From Gigaspora rosea (Eukaryota > Glomeromycota > Glomeromycetes > Diversisporales > Gigasporaceae): a DNA stretch of 64,000 nt. The stretch lies in contig QKWP01000436.1 of assembly GCA_003550325.1 (NCBI GenBank), positions 206,168 to 270,167 on the forward strand, in the 5' to 3' direction. Below the pieces are notes generated by a model. It was not told the origin of the DNA, searched no databases, and saw only the letters and a list, made by a program, of their open reading frames with translations. Positions 45,649-57,600 of the stretch are shown here, piece after piece. Both the position numbers and the translations under genes were made by a program. Position 1 is the first letter of the stretch; every line of letters begins with the position of its first letter.

Positions 45649-46867
45649 AACTATAAAATTATGAAAAGAAAAGACCAGTGTTGTGATAAAAAAACATGAA
45701 CCAAAAAAAAAATTGGTATTTTGAAATTAAGGAATGAAACTTCAAACTTCTAATAAATAGAATTTTTTTTAGTAGTTATACGAAACGCAAATCGCAAATA
45801 TGATAAAGTTATAATAACCGATTATAATATAAAATGATTTATGACATGATCACCCCACGTTAAGTGGCGCGTATCGAATATGTACAGTACATGTCAAAAA
45901 AGTATTGGTTAGTGAGTTTAGTAAATTTCAAATATCACGGTATTCCCACTGATTATTTCAATATAAAAGCGTATATAAAATGTATTTATCAGAAGTTCAA
46001 ACAGATTTTATTACCGTATTAGTAAAATCTTTGTCTTTATATAATCGTCATACTGTAATACAGAACGTAATATGAAAAAAAAGATAATACATTTATGCAA
46101 CGTTATTCTCCGTTTTACTAATTGTTTTTTATGAGGATTTTACGTGTTATTTTTGCAATGGTTTAAATTTGAGAATAGAATCCTAGGTTGTCAATTAATT
46201 AATAAAATGAGAGTGCATTTATTTCCTGCTACGGGGAGAATGAATACTATTTATTTCACGTTTCTATATCAGATATGATCTTTACGACGTTATTTCCCGG
46301 TAAACTGGGAAATAACAAGCATTTTTCGGTAACTTATTAGTGTAACTTATTAGTGATTATTAAGCCGGTCATGATACAAAGCACTTATTTTCCACTACGG
46401 GAATATAACTAGTAGATCTCCGGATATGTGATGGCCCGAATGGCTTTCTTATGTTACGTATTTATAAGAGGACTATATACGACTTTTATAATGTATAGTT
46501 TCGATTTACATAGTTGACTGCGCACCCCAGATCAAGAACTTGTCTGGTTTTCAGCTAAAAATGCAGCGGTCCGGTTCAGCTTTAAAACACTAGCCGTTAT
46601 TAGTCGGAATGAAAATATGATAGCTGATTCGATAATGTTTTCGATAATGATCGATCACATAATAATGCGTATATCTTTTTTAAAGTTGGATGTTATATTA
46701 GATTCTGTTGCTTCAACAATACTGTAGTTATTTCAGATTACTTAACAGACAAACTAGACATTTTTAAAATGTTTACTATGGATGAACAAGCTAAGATTCC
46801 TTAGTTTTTTAACCAATTGTTTTCGATATTTTCACACTTATTTTCTTTTTTGACTTATGTTTTATTA
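45649..46867. other. ERO1 upstream region
   Basis: No gene recognised. The first few hundred bases should contain the ERO1 promoter. A CCCCACGTTAAG sequence about 200 bp upstream of the ATG contains a CCACG core but lacks a nearby CCAAT at the spacing of an ER-stress element. Confidence 0.4.
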
Positions 46868-47171
46868 TAGTTACACGAAGTGGTTCAATTTTTTAAAGAG
46901 CTATATCAGCTCTACATATATGCCAAATATCTTTTTAAAATCTCATCATTGTAAAAAGTTGATGCATTTTGAAAATTAAAAATTTATATATAAATTTATA
47001 AATTTATATACGGCATAAAATTTCAATTTTCAAAATGCATCAACTTTTTTACATTGATGAGATTTTAAAAAGATATTTGGTATATATGTAGAGCTGATAT
47101 AGCTCTATAAAGCTTCTCGCCAGATAAAAAGTTATAGCCATTTAAAAAAACTGAACCACTTCGTGTAACTG
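46868..47171. mobile_element. 304-bp foldback MITE, probably Tc1/mariner-like
   Basis: TAGTTACACGAAGTGGTTCA at the left is mirrored by TGAACCACTTCGTGTAACTG at the right. The whole element is a near-palindrome, with ATCAGCTCTACATATATGCC and TTTTGAAAATTAAAAATTTA in the left arm mirrored in the right. The flanks are TA at the left and TT at the right, so the expected TA duplication is imperfect. Confidence 0.7.
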
Positions 47172-48682
47172 TTGAGTATAAACTACCAGCACCATATTAA
47201 ACTTTTAAGTAAAATAATATATACATACGTACGCAGGTATTGGATTTGAGATTGAGGTGTTCCAAATCGTTAGTTGAAAAATCAGCTAGTTGGCAACTTT
47301 TTAACTAATCGATTTAAAAAAAATTTTAAACGAGTCGATTTATAATTAGCTGGTTCAATTACGATTAATCGTTAGTTTTTAATCGTTAGTTTTCAACTAA
47401 ATTTTATCAACTAAACAACTACACTAGTAACACTAGTAATTGTGGTCATTGTTTATGCGAGGCCCATTTGATTTTGTGTTTTATTAAGAGGGTGTGAATC
47501 AAGTTGGTTTCGCCTTATCATTGATTGGTAAACTTATGCAAATCTTTGTCTGAAGTGTAACGAAGTACTCTACTTCTATTTCAAACTATGTAATGCCTGT
47601 AACATCAAAGTTCCAGACTAAGAAACATTTATCATACACGTTTATGCATCTAAATTTTGTTTTTTTGAATAGATGACAGTCGTGAATTTATTTATTTACC
47701 AATTTAATCTCAACTATACAACTATCAACCATTCGACTTAACAACTAAACAACTAAATAATTAATCGATTAATTGGTCATGTAATTCAGAAGATAATCGA
47801 TTAGTTGAAACTATAGTTGTCAACTAATCGATTGCAAAATTTTTACCAAACTCGGAACACTAGCGATTTGCAAGGAATTTTTTTTTTTTTTTTGTTAGAG
47901 CTCGAAGGGAGATTTCATAAGCAAAATTTTAAGTTATCATATATGTACCTGTGTTTCATACACTAGTGTACAAATAGTTGATTGCCTTTTTTTTTTTTTT
48001 TTTAGTAAAAAAAGAGTACACCATGTGTACATGGATATGCTGATATCTCAAAGTCCTTAATATAAAATAGCTTCGGGGGCTTTAATAAAAAGCATTCCTT
48101 GTCAAATTTTAGCGTAAACTATAACCCTTCCAACCCAAAACTAACCCTTTACCTTAATCCTGTAATCTTAAATGGGGTTAATTTTTTGTCTTATAATTTA
48201 TATATTATACGATTATACTAGCGTAAACCTATGTGCTAATAAGTTTTTTCAAGATCATATATAACTGGTTATATGAAGTTTTAAGTGATGCGCCAACCAG
48301 AAATCGTCCCGCCACAGGTGTTTCCAGAACAAAGTAAATGTGCACTTGTGGTCAGTGATTTAGTCTCAACTACGTAGAACTGTAGAAGGTGTGTCGACTT
48401 TAATAAGATTTACGGCTTCATTTACGATACTCTATGGTTACAAAAAATTTGATATCTGATATCAAATATATCTAGATATAATACGTAGTAATACTGTAAT
48501 ACAATACAGCAATAATAGTTTTTTTTGATTATCTGATAAGTAAGTCATTTATTTGTATCTTTTTTCTTAAAAAGGTTAATACTTATTACATATAAAACTT
48601 ATAAAAATATAAAAATAAGAGTTTGTACTCTTTTTTTTTTTTTTTTTTTTCTCTCACTTGGGAGGCGAAAACAAAAGTAAAA
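47172..48682. other. bZIP upstream region with an AACTAATCGATT-rich remnant
   Basis: Between 47.25 and 47.86 kb the words AACTAATCGATT and TTAGTTGAAAAT recur in both orientations. AGGTGTTCC at 47253 and GGAACACTA at 47856 may be the decayed ends of a hAT-type element. Near 47.88 kb lies a copy of the dispersed TTTTTTTGTTAGAGC motif. A stretch of about 21 T at 48632-48652 lies in the likely bZIP leader. Confidence 0.45.
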
Positions 48683-49630
48683 ATGTCAAATTATAATGAC
48701 CCTTATAATTCTTACATTTCTCAATTAAATATTTTGAATCCAGTCAACTTACCGGATATGTCCCAAGAAGAACTTGATGCTCATTTAGAGTTCTGGTCTA
48801 ATGCACAATTCACTTTTGAGGTTCAACAACCCAATATAAATTTAATGGAAGATACTTTTGATGTAGACACTAAAATGGAACAAGATGCACTAATAACTGC
48901 GCAACCCACTATGTTAACTCAACAAGATACTTCATCCATTTCTGATACTTCTCAAGCTCAACAAACAATATATCATCCTATACTTTCTTATCCCACTGCC
49001 AGTTCAATTATGACTACAAGTCTACAACCTATTCCTGTCGCACCAGCTGTCGCACCAGCTGTCACTACTGCTTCAAATACCACAACTTTTCCTCCAATAT
49101 ACCCTGCACCTTCTGTAACTGTTTCTGATAATGTAATCAAGGATGATGTTGCTACGTCAACAGGTGCTACTTTAAAGGGTACTACTGGAATTACAAACCC
49201 ACCGTCTCGTAAGAATTCATCTTCAAGAGGATCAAAAACTGATTCTAATGTAATGCATACTGATTCTCAAGCATCACAAGATCCTGAATTAACTGCTAAA
49301 TTGGCTGCTGAAGAAGATAAACGAAGACGTAATACTGCTGCATCTGCTAGATTTCGTGTAAAGAAAAAAATACGTGAACAAGCACTTGAAAGAACTGTGA
49401 AAGAAATGACTACAAAAGCCGAAACACTTGAGGGTCGAGTGAAAGAGCTTGAAATGGAAATTAAATGGTTGAGAAGTTTAGTTGTGGAGAAAGATGCTAG
49501 GTTGTTAGACATTGAACGTCCTGATAAAAAACACAAGAGTGTAACTGAAAGCAAGAGTACAGAAGAGGCCATAAAATCAGAATCTAACGATAAATCAAAC
49601 AAAAAGAGTAGATCTCAGGATACAAAATAA
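48683..49630 (+). CDS. bZIP transcription factor, Cys-3/MetR-like
   Basis: Single-exon gene for a 315-residue DNA-binding regulator. The basic region RRRNTAASARFRVKKK (asparagine at about residue 217) fits the bZIP signature. The zipper at about 235-267 carries L, M, L, L, L at heptad spacing (ALERTVKEM, TLEGRVKEL, EMEIKWLRSLVVEK). NTAASARFR followed by KKK and REQALE is the form seen in fungal Cys-3/MetR sulfur regulators, so control of sulfur or thiol metabolism is possible but inferred. Residues 1-200 are acidic and rich in Gln, Ser and Thr with an APAVAPAV repeat, as in activation domains. The C-terminus is Lys/Ser-rich. I start at MSNYNDPYNS; an in-frame ATG 60 bp upstream would translate a T run into poly-Phe and is unlikely to be used. 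Confidence 0.9.
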   Translation: MSNYNDPYNSYISQLNILNPVNLPDMSQEELDAHLEFWSNAQFTFEVQQPNINLMEDTFDVDTKMEQDALITAQPTMLTQQDTSSISDTSQAQQTIYHPILSYPTASSIMTTSLQPIPVAPAVAPAVTTASNTTTFPPIYPAPSVTVSDNVIKDDVATSTGATLKGTTGITNPPSRKNSSSRGSKTDSNVMHTDSQASQDPELTAKLAAEEDKRRRNTAASARFRVKKKIREQALERTVKEMTTKAETLEGRVKELEMEIKWLRSLVVEKDARLLDIERPDKKHKSVTESKSTEEAIKSESNDKSNKKSRSQDTK

Positions 49631-49998
49631 CTAATAGAGGTAATATTATTGCATGATTCTTTTCATTTAAATTTTTAATCGGTTAAAAAAAAAAAGCTTT
49701 AATCAATCAAATATTCTAATTTAGGATAAATATTTGTAAAAACAAAAATTATATTAAAATTTATATTAATAAAGTCAATGTCAGATATAATATACCTCTT
49801 TTATTATTATTTGGGGGGTCATAAAAAGGAACAATCATAACTTTATTCGCATCTTTTATGTGCATATGTTCTTATGTTATTTTTTGACAAAATTTTTCTA
49901 AAGAAATTTTTACATTTCAAAAAAAAAAAAAATGTTTTTATGATAAAATTTGTTTATCAAAATATGAATGTAATGTAATTTTATTTGTATAATTGCTC

Positions 49999-50004
49999 AA
50001 TAAA
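49999..50004 (+). terminator. Possible poly(A) signal of the bZIP gene
   Basis: AATAAA about 370 bp after the bZIP stop. AATAAA-like words are frequent in AT-rich DNA, so the assignment is tentative. Confidence 0.35.
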
Positions 50005-50170
50005 ATGATAATACAGGTCTGATGAATCTAATCTAATATAGCCCAATAAGACAAATCATAATATCCTGTCATTCGGAGCTTCTTGTGCAATGGCAATTAG
50101 TTGTATTATGAATAGATTATTATCTCTATATAGTAAGAATGTTAATGGAATTTCCAATATTAAATATGAA

Positions 50171-50242
50171 GGAAAATGGGACATTGGTTTATTATTTATT
50201 ATTTAAATTAATAATCAATGATAAACCAATGTCCCATTTTCC
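50171..50242. repeat. Perfect 22-bp hairpin
   Basis: 50171-50192 (GGAAAATGGGACATTGGTTT and two more bases) and 50221-50242 are exact reverse complements around a 28-base AT-rich loop. It could be a foldback element or the stem of a transcribed hairpin. Confidence 0.85.
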
Positions 50243-51600
50243 CTTTGCGTCACTCATATAATCCTTATAAATAAATATAGTATAATGCTTAACAATTAAA
50301 TGCATATCCAAAGCTCAAAATCGTGACCTACCTCGTCAAGCAACTAAGAAATTTGAGTTTTTGGCGAATATCAGAAAATAATATCCACTACGCCATTCAA
50401 TTCGTGAATAATACCCGGCATTATTCAATTTTAAATTTAAATGAAATCTCGAATAGTGAGATTTTATAGTAATTTACACTCGCCGACTACTGTATCTACT
50501 GTATTCATGTATAATTGATAAATAATATCACGTGATTGTTTCTGTCTTTTCGCCAAACCATTTTTAGGGTTCCGATTGAAGTATGCCTCCTTACGACAAA
50601 ATCTTGATCTAGTTGAATTGTTATACCGTAGCTCTGCCACCCTAGAATAATACCATCAAGATTAAGACCCAGGCATTATTTAAATATCATTACGCGAAAA
50701 TTCAGACTTATACCCAGGTATAAATTAGGCAAGATAAGTAATGTTCAATAAAAACGAATCCCTGCCTAAAGATCGATTCACACCCCAGATTTGTCTTAAG
50801 AATATAAAATACAGACATTCACCGGTTTAATCGGTTTTAGCATATGAAAAATAAACCGGTTCCAACCTCTAGATTGTAATATCAAGTATTTACAGTGTAT
50901 TTACGAACTCGAATAATTTCTTATTTTAAAATACTTCACTTAAGATACTTGACCACAAAATTATGAGACGTATTATATGATTTTTATAAAAATTTTTATA
51001 TACTTAACTAAATAATTGCGAATAAAATAAGTAAAAGATTGTAAAATTCCGAATTAGAAAATTAAATAGGCGTAGCCGATGATAAAAATTAGCTTTTTTA
51101 GATAAACATTCGCCGGTAAACGATTATGTACAGTTATTCAAGCTCGTAAATACTTAATGTGGATTTATTTTTCATATCAGATATGCTAAAACCAATTAAA
51201 ACCGGTTTTAACGAAACCGACTCCAAATTACAATCTGTGATCAAAATATATGTTCTCTGATTGGTTAACTTCTGAAAGATCTAATGATAACAGATAATGA
51301 GAATGTCGATCTTACGTGTATTTTTTGATCTCAACAATACAACGCGATTATGAAAAAAAATATTTAAGGTTGTAAGGTTCACTTTTTTTCTCATCAGTTA
51401 TCTGCTATTACATTTATTATATCATTTAATACATCTACTCAGCATATTCATTTTAATATAGATACAGTATAAACCTTTTTTATCTTTCAAGTCGAAGTCG
51501 TTGTTGTAATTAAGATAAGTATTCTTCCGTACACACTTGTGTTCAGTTGCTATACCTATTTTAACTTTGTTCGTTCAAGGTAAGTAGTTTTATATATTGC
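50243..51600. other. Intergenic, nothing recognised
   Basis: No gene or complete element. A TCGGTTTTAGCATATGAAAA word near 50.83 kb has a rough mirror near 51.17 kb (TTTTTCATATCAGATATGCT then AAAACCGG), suggesting an inverted-repeat remnant of about 350 bp. Confidence 0.4.
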
Positions 51601-51605
51601 ATTGG

Positions 51606-51641
51606 CCAGCCCGCGCAAGAAGAGCGTCAAGAACGGGCTGG
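51606..51641. repeat. GC-rich stem-loop
   Basis: CCAGCCCG at 51606-51613 pairs with CGGGCTGG at 51634-51641 around a 20-base loop. It stands out as GC-rich sequence just upstream of the dispersed repeat copy at 51.84 kb and may belong to that repeat. Confidence 0.6.
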
Positions 51642-51840
51642 AAGTTTATGCCACCCTCCTTACCTGGGAAGGTCCCTTTACCCTTGAGGATTTGTTTTCG
51701 TTTTTGTTTTGTCACTAACTCTTACTTACAGTAAATTCAAATCCTCGAGGGTGTTTTTTGCTTTCACACCCAGGTTGTGAAAGCTTTGGTATAGTTTGTA
51801 TCTTTAATTATTGTTTTTGGGTCACTTTTGGTATTGACGT

Positions 51841-52303
51841 CCTCGTCGTGTGGCCTGGGTATTATTTAGTTAATTTTAAATAATAGCTAACGGATACCAA
51901 TATATGTTTTTGTTATTTTTATTATTATACTAATTACTATTTTTTTTAATAATTGTTTTTCTTACTAGAACGTCATCGTTAATATCGTTGTATTGAAGTT
52001 GTCGGTAGTGCGATTGTTTCAAAGTTTTTATTTATCAAGCAGCGAAGTTTTTATTACGTTAAGACTTTTTAGGCTGTTTTGTTAGGTTTTGGTGTTTTTT
52101 TTTGGTAGCTTTCATTTGATGTATATACTTCTTTCATGTTTTGGTTTGTTTTTTTTATAGTATTTTTTTTTACTCGCTAGGATTTGGTAAATTTCCATCT
52201 TTGTGTTTTTTTTTATTGTTTCAATTAAAAGTTTTATTTTTTGTTTGTAATATAAAATATTAACTATTTATTAAATTATCACTTGATTAATAAAGTTTTT
52301 CAA
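51841..52303 (+). repeat. Dispersed repeat, copy 2 (other copy near 4.25 kb)
   Basis: It aligns in the same orientation with 4252-4812 through the blocks listed for that copy, with gaps. The sequence before 51841 is not shared, so the 4.25 kb copy could be truncated at its left end or the right copy fused to other sequence. Confidence 0.7.
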
Positions 52304-53030
52304 GTAATATCGATAATTAAGTAAAGTTTCTGATAATTGTATTTCTTTTTTAATTTTACAAAATAAAAAAAAGCAAGTTTCAAAGGATCATTGAATGGTT
52401 AACAAATATAAAATTTATTAATAAACCCTATAAAGTTTCAGAGAGTCATTTCCTAGCAAGGGTCCCATATATCTATATTTACACAGGTATTTTCTATTCT
52501 GTAATTGATATATTAGTTAGATGAACGGTTATGGTCTGAATGAAAAAAAAATTCTAATTTTTCATATAAGAAATAAAAAAGATTTTGTGATTCTTAGGTT
52601 TGAGAAGAGTTGTTCTATCGAATTAACTGGAATCATTTCGGTTTGTGATACTCAGTTCAAACCACTATAGTATACCGAAAAAATATTCGACAAAAAATTC
52701 TTTACACGTCACAGATGTAATTCTTGTATTTAATAAAAAAATTAAATTTTAATCTTATGACCTTTAAATGACCTATATGACCTATATGACCTTTATGACC
52801 TGTTATGGGTCATTTGGTCATAACGAAGATTGATATGACTTATGACCTTTTTTAATATAGTAAGAATCATAGTAAAGATTTTTTTCATTAGTATTTAATA
52901 TGACCAGATGACTATGAGCAAAAAGTTATATGATTATATTTTAGAAAAAAAATGGTATGACATAGATCATCAATTTAATCTCATACTTCGTATAGCAAGC
53001 GCTTCACTAATTTATGGATTTAATATTCAG
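52304..53030. other. Intergenic with ATGACC repeats
   Basis: Between 52755 and 52855 the word TATGACCT repeats in direct and inverted form, as in the subterminal parts of the insertion starting at 63.14 kb. It is probably a hAT remnant. No gene. Confidence 0.45.
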
Positions 53031-53039
53031 CTAGAATAT

Positions 53040-54065
53040 ATTGCTTGACCATTGATTTTAGTTGTTCTGGAAATTTTATTTCACCCTTTTTTGTCTTATC
53101 AATAATTATTGAATGTTCACTTTCAATGTTTCTTTTGAACGCTTAGATGAAATCAGTGTTGTGGAGTATCAATTGGAATTTTTGATCGAAAACCATCAAG
53201 AATGTCTAAAATAAGATGTTTATTATGTTGTGATCAGAAAATGGTTTACACCTACTTATTATTTCCCACATAATTATACTAAAGCTATAAATGTCTGAAG
53301 CTTACGTAAATTTTTCACCTTTAAACACTTCGGGTGCAATATACGGAATTACACCATAAATTGCATTATTAGTTGAAGATGCTTTGTTTATTCCTAAATC
53401 TGTGACTACCGGTTTACCTTCACTAATAAAAATATTACCGCTATGAAGATCATGCTGAACGATTGATATTCGTGTATTAAACAAAAGTTCCATTGCTACT
53501 TCATATAAAATTTTCAACTTTTCTAGCCAAGATAAAGTGGTTATATTTTTTTCATAAAATAGTTCAAGTCTCCATTTTGAGCAAATTTCATAACCATCAT
53601 GTAATTTTTTGTTTCAGGATGTTGTGTGATGCCAAAATATTGATTTAGAAAAATATTATTATTTCTCCAATGAAAGGCAGAATCTCTTTTGCAGCGAAAA
53701 AAATTTCTTAACTAAAATAAAAATGAGCTTTCAAACTTAGTTAAATTTATCACATAATATTATATAATGTTATATAATGTTAAATACATACCTCATTCAG
53801 ACAATCAAAATCCATTTTTCCAAATCATCAAAATTTTTAAGAATAATTTCATAATTCCTCTTCGATTATATCTATATTCCTTGAAGTTCCAACGAACAAT
53901 TGCACCATCAATCCATGTTGCTTTATATATATTACTAAATCCTCCTTTGGTTAGATATTTATTAGTTATTTCAGTATGGGGTAATTCTAATTTTGATGAA
54001 TTCGAACATTTATAAGCAAAAGTTTGTGTTGATTCGATAAAGTCGTCCATTAATTTTGTTACCAC
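53040..54065 (-). pseudogene. TKL-type protein kinase pseudogene
   Basis: Minus-strand pieces cover a whole kinase domain in several frames. First is a glycine-loop region, TNKYLTKGGFSNIYKATWID, then two shifts to DFDCLNE before a GTATGT..TTTTAG intron at about 53713-53790. Next comes GITQHPETKNYMMVMKFAQN then GDLNYFMKKI and a stop. After a shift come LSWLEKLKILYEVAMELL, IVQHDLHSGNIFIS, KPVVTDLGINKAS and YGVIPYIAPEVFKGEKFT. An in-frame TAA follows, then ASDIYSFSIIMWEIIS. Catalytic-loop Asp and Asn and the DLG aspartate remain, but the VAIK region is scrambled and at least four shifts and two stops break the frame. The HDLHSGN form is typical of the expanded kinase families of Rhizophagus-like fungi. 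It cannot encode an intact kinase unless the assembly is wrong. Confidence 0.85.
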
Positions 54066-54611
54066 TCAAGATTCTCATTGAAGCTCGATAACAATCTCTA
54101 CATTTCTTGATTATAATAGCAAATTTTGCTTCGAACTTTTTTAAAATTGTATTTGATGCATTTTTTACGTTGCTTATGTTGACTATGTAGAAGTGGGTAA
54201 AACTGGGTGTTGAATAATATTTTCATAAAATTCTACAAACGGATCTTAATCGTCCAGCAAGCCTGGAAACACTTTTGTAGAAATTTCTTTATTGTACATT
54301 ATGTGACAAATAAAAAAAAATGCTACAAATAAGTTCCTTGGCCTCCAAATTCTGCTAATTTATATAGAATTACACATCTATCTCGTTGATAAAAAATTAA
54401 TATAATACAATTATGATTATAATTTGTATCCAGAACGTGTTACAAATGAACTTTAGAAAGCAATCGCACCAAAGGGTAATATTTTCGAAGCGGCGGGATC
54501 CGTGAATATTCGCGGTTAAAAATGAATATTCAATTAAGGGCGTCTTTCAATGAATTCTATACATAACATTCGTGAAAGAATTAAATCGAATATTCAGCAT
54601 TTATCCACGAA
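54066..54611. other. Spacer between kinase pseudogene and MULE
   Basis: No gene. A short hairpin around 54495-54605 has repeated GTGAATATTCG / CGAATATTCA words next to the MULE left end. Confidence 0.4.
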
Positions 54612-57600
54612 CCTAGTATACCCCTAAAAAAAGGTTACGAAACTGAGTTTAAATTTAAAATGCAGGTTTTATTATGCAGTAATAATGACGACGATTATTA
54701 TTGTATAATAATCAAATTTTAATAAAATAAATTTTTTTGCATTTCTCTCAAACGTTGCTGATTACATTATACAATGTCAAGTGAAATAACCAAGCATTGC
54801 AAAAATTGTCACTCGTTTAAGAACATCGAAAATTTTTCTGAAGAAAAAAGGAGCTGTAATGAATGTTTAGAACGTGCAAGAACAAATTCAAAACGGCAAT
54901 ATGAAAAAGAGAATGAAAAAAAAATTTTTAACTCAAAAGAAAATTCTATTCCTTCAAGTAATCTAACACAAGCCATCTACGATTCATTAATTTCAATACC
55001 GGAACTCGATGAAAATTTAGAGGGTGATGCTGGATTCTTTTTCGAGTATTGTGTTAATTTTACAGACCTTTTAGATTTTCAAGAAAGCAGAGATTTATCC
55101 GAATCTTCCATTGCAAATAAGCTAATTGAAAAAGTTCAAGCTGGTGATGGGTATCATTATATATATCACACCAAAATTATGCACAAAAAAATGAAATGTG
55201 TTACAGTTATTTATAGATGTAATTGCCGTATAGATACTGTTAAAAAATCACGGAAACATTTAGATAAAGAAAAACAACGTGACACAGTACCCAGACTTAA
55301 TCGATATGACTGTAACGGCAATGTTTCAATTAAAGTAGATAATAAGAGCAACCTTGCAGTTATTAAAATAAATCACCAACTTTTACATACATGACCAGAA
55401 AATATTACCACCACAAATGAAATAAAAGAATTTATTACAAATAATTTGGATTATACAGCATCCGAATTATATAAAAAAATTGTAATAAATGAAATGGATG
55501 GATTTAAGACATTAACTACGGATCAGGTCTATTATTGGTGGTCAAAAGCCAATATAATTCGGTATAAACGGCATGATAGTGAATCTTTATCGGCCCAACT
55601 TTTATTACAAGAAAAGAATTATTTATTTCTTTTTCGTTCATTAGAGCCAGTTGATTCATTTGCATTTTTAACACCATTTTTTTCTTTTTTGCCAAAAATG
55701 GCATATGAGTGTCTTTTAGTTGACGCTACTTACAACACAAACAAATTAAAATATGAACTTTATGTTCTAATGGCGACTATTGACTATACAGGATTTCCAG
55801 TTTCTTACCTTTATATTGCTTCCAATAAAAACCGTGATATGAGATCAATTTTAACCAAATGGTTTTTATGTTTGCGCAATCATGGTGTTAATAATATTAA
55901 AACATTCTTATCCGATAAGGATTTTGCACAGATCTCAAGTGCTCAGGCCGTATGGAAAGATGTAAATATACAACTTTGCAAATGGCATGTGAGTCGTGCT
56001 ATCAAACAGAAACTTTCATCATCAAAAACATCAAGTAATATTTCTTATGATGCTACTGAAGCAAATCGTCAATGCTCTTTTATTGATCCAGCATGGATAA
56101 ACACACGAAATGTACAATCATCAAACCAAAAAACTAATTCTAAAGTTTTTTGTGTACAATTTTATCGAAATATAATCCTCGACCTTGTGGAAAAGCACTT
56201 ACGCCAACACATGCTATTACCAACTAATAATAAAGAATTCATTAATGATCCACAGCAAATACGTGCACTTGCGATTAAAGAAATGTTTGAGTTTTGTTAC
56301 ACGAATGACTTATTTGATGTATGGTGTTACCTATGGAATGAATGGTATCGTGATAGTCGTTGGAAGTTGTGGGCTACATCTTCAAATTCTGAAATATCAC
56401 CATTGCTAACAACAATGATTGTTGAATCACACTGGAGAACTCTAAAACGTGACTATTTCTACAAGTTCAATCGACCACGCTTAGATCTTGTCTGTTTTAT
56501 CCTTATTAGTCAAATAATTCCTGGACAAATTCAACGATATAATCTCCTTATTAATGGTCGGAAATTATCACCATGGCGCAAAGATATTAAATTGGAATGG
56601 AAAAAAGCAGCATTAAAACAAGTTATAAACAAAGACAAATATTTCGTTGATTATAATCGTTGGATTTGTTCATGCGCCTCATTTTTAAAAAGTAGATTTT
56701 TTATATGCAAACATCTTGTCGCACCTGTTGGAATGATGGATAGTGGTTTTTTTCATAAAGTATAAATTTATTTTTATTGCAATTCAGATCGATATGTATA
56801 TATATTAAACTAAAACTTTACATTAAAGGTATGTCGAAATAAAACCTATCCGCTTATATCCAAAACTGACCAAACAATTTGGAAGTTAATTAAAGAAGAC
56901 AAAGTAATAAGCAACAATTTCACAAATTTATGGCATGAAAATATGAATCTGACTTCAGATAATGAAATAATTGCTGAAAAAACAGACGAAACAAATTCTA
57001 GCGATAATGAAAATGCAGACGAAATTGCTGAACAGCTATCAAAAATATTAAATGAGGTATATTGTAAATTTATAATTTAATAATATAATATAATTATTAA
57101 TACTAAAATTTTATATAGGCAAATACTTTTATTTCTAAGTCGTCTGAGCTCCCTCAGCAAAAAAAATGGCTAAAAAATATCGAATCAAATTTTAACCCGA
57201 TAGAACGAATGGTTAATGATCTAAAAGGGTATGAAAATGCAAAAAAATCCAAAAAAACTTGGGCGGGGAGAAATAAAAATACATTTTATTGGGAATAAAT
57301 TATATAATGTAGTTGTTTCAATTATATAATGTAGTTGTTTCTTTTACATTTATGAATAATGCAATATAGTACAAATAATTTGTCAATATAGCTAATACAT
57401 TATTAAAACGTATGAATTATTCTGCAAAATTCAATTGTAGCGAATCAATTAATGCATATATATAATAATCAACTTATTCGAATTTTACATTCAAATTGTA
57501 GTGTATATAAATTTTAATATAATTTTCTGCTATTCAGTAAAGCATAATTCTTGTAATTTCGAAAACGGAACTTTAGTTCAGAAAATTTAAACTCAGTTTC

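Noticed and set aside
45840-45870. ER-stress element upstream of ERO1
   Set aside because: A CCACG core is present but no CCAAT lies at the required spacing, and the core is short enough to occur by chance.
49267-49602. 111-codon antisense frame
   Set aside because: It is a shadow of the bZIP coding sequence on the opposite strand.
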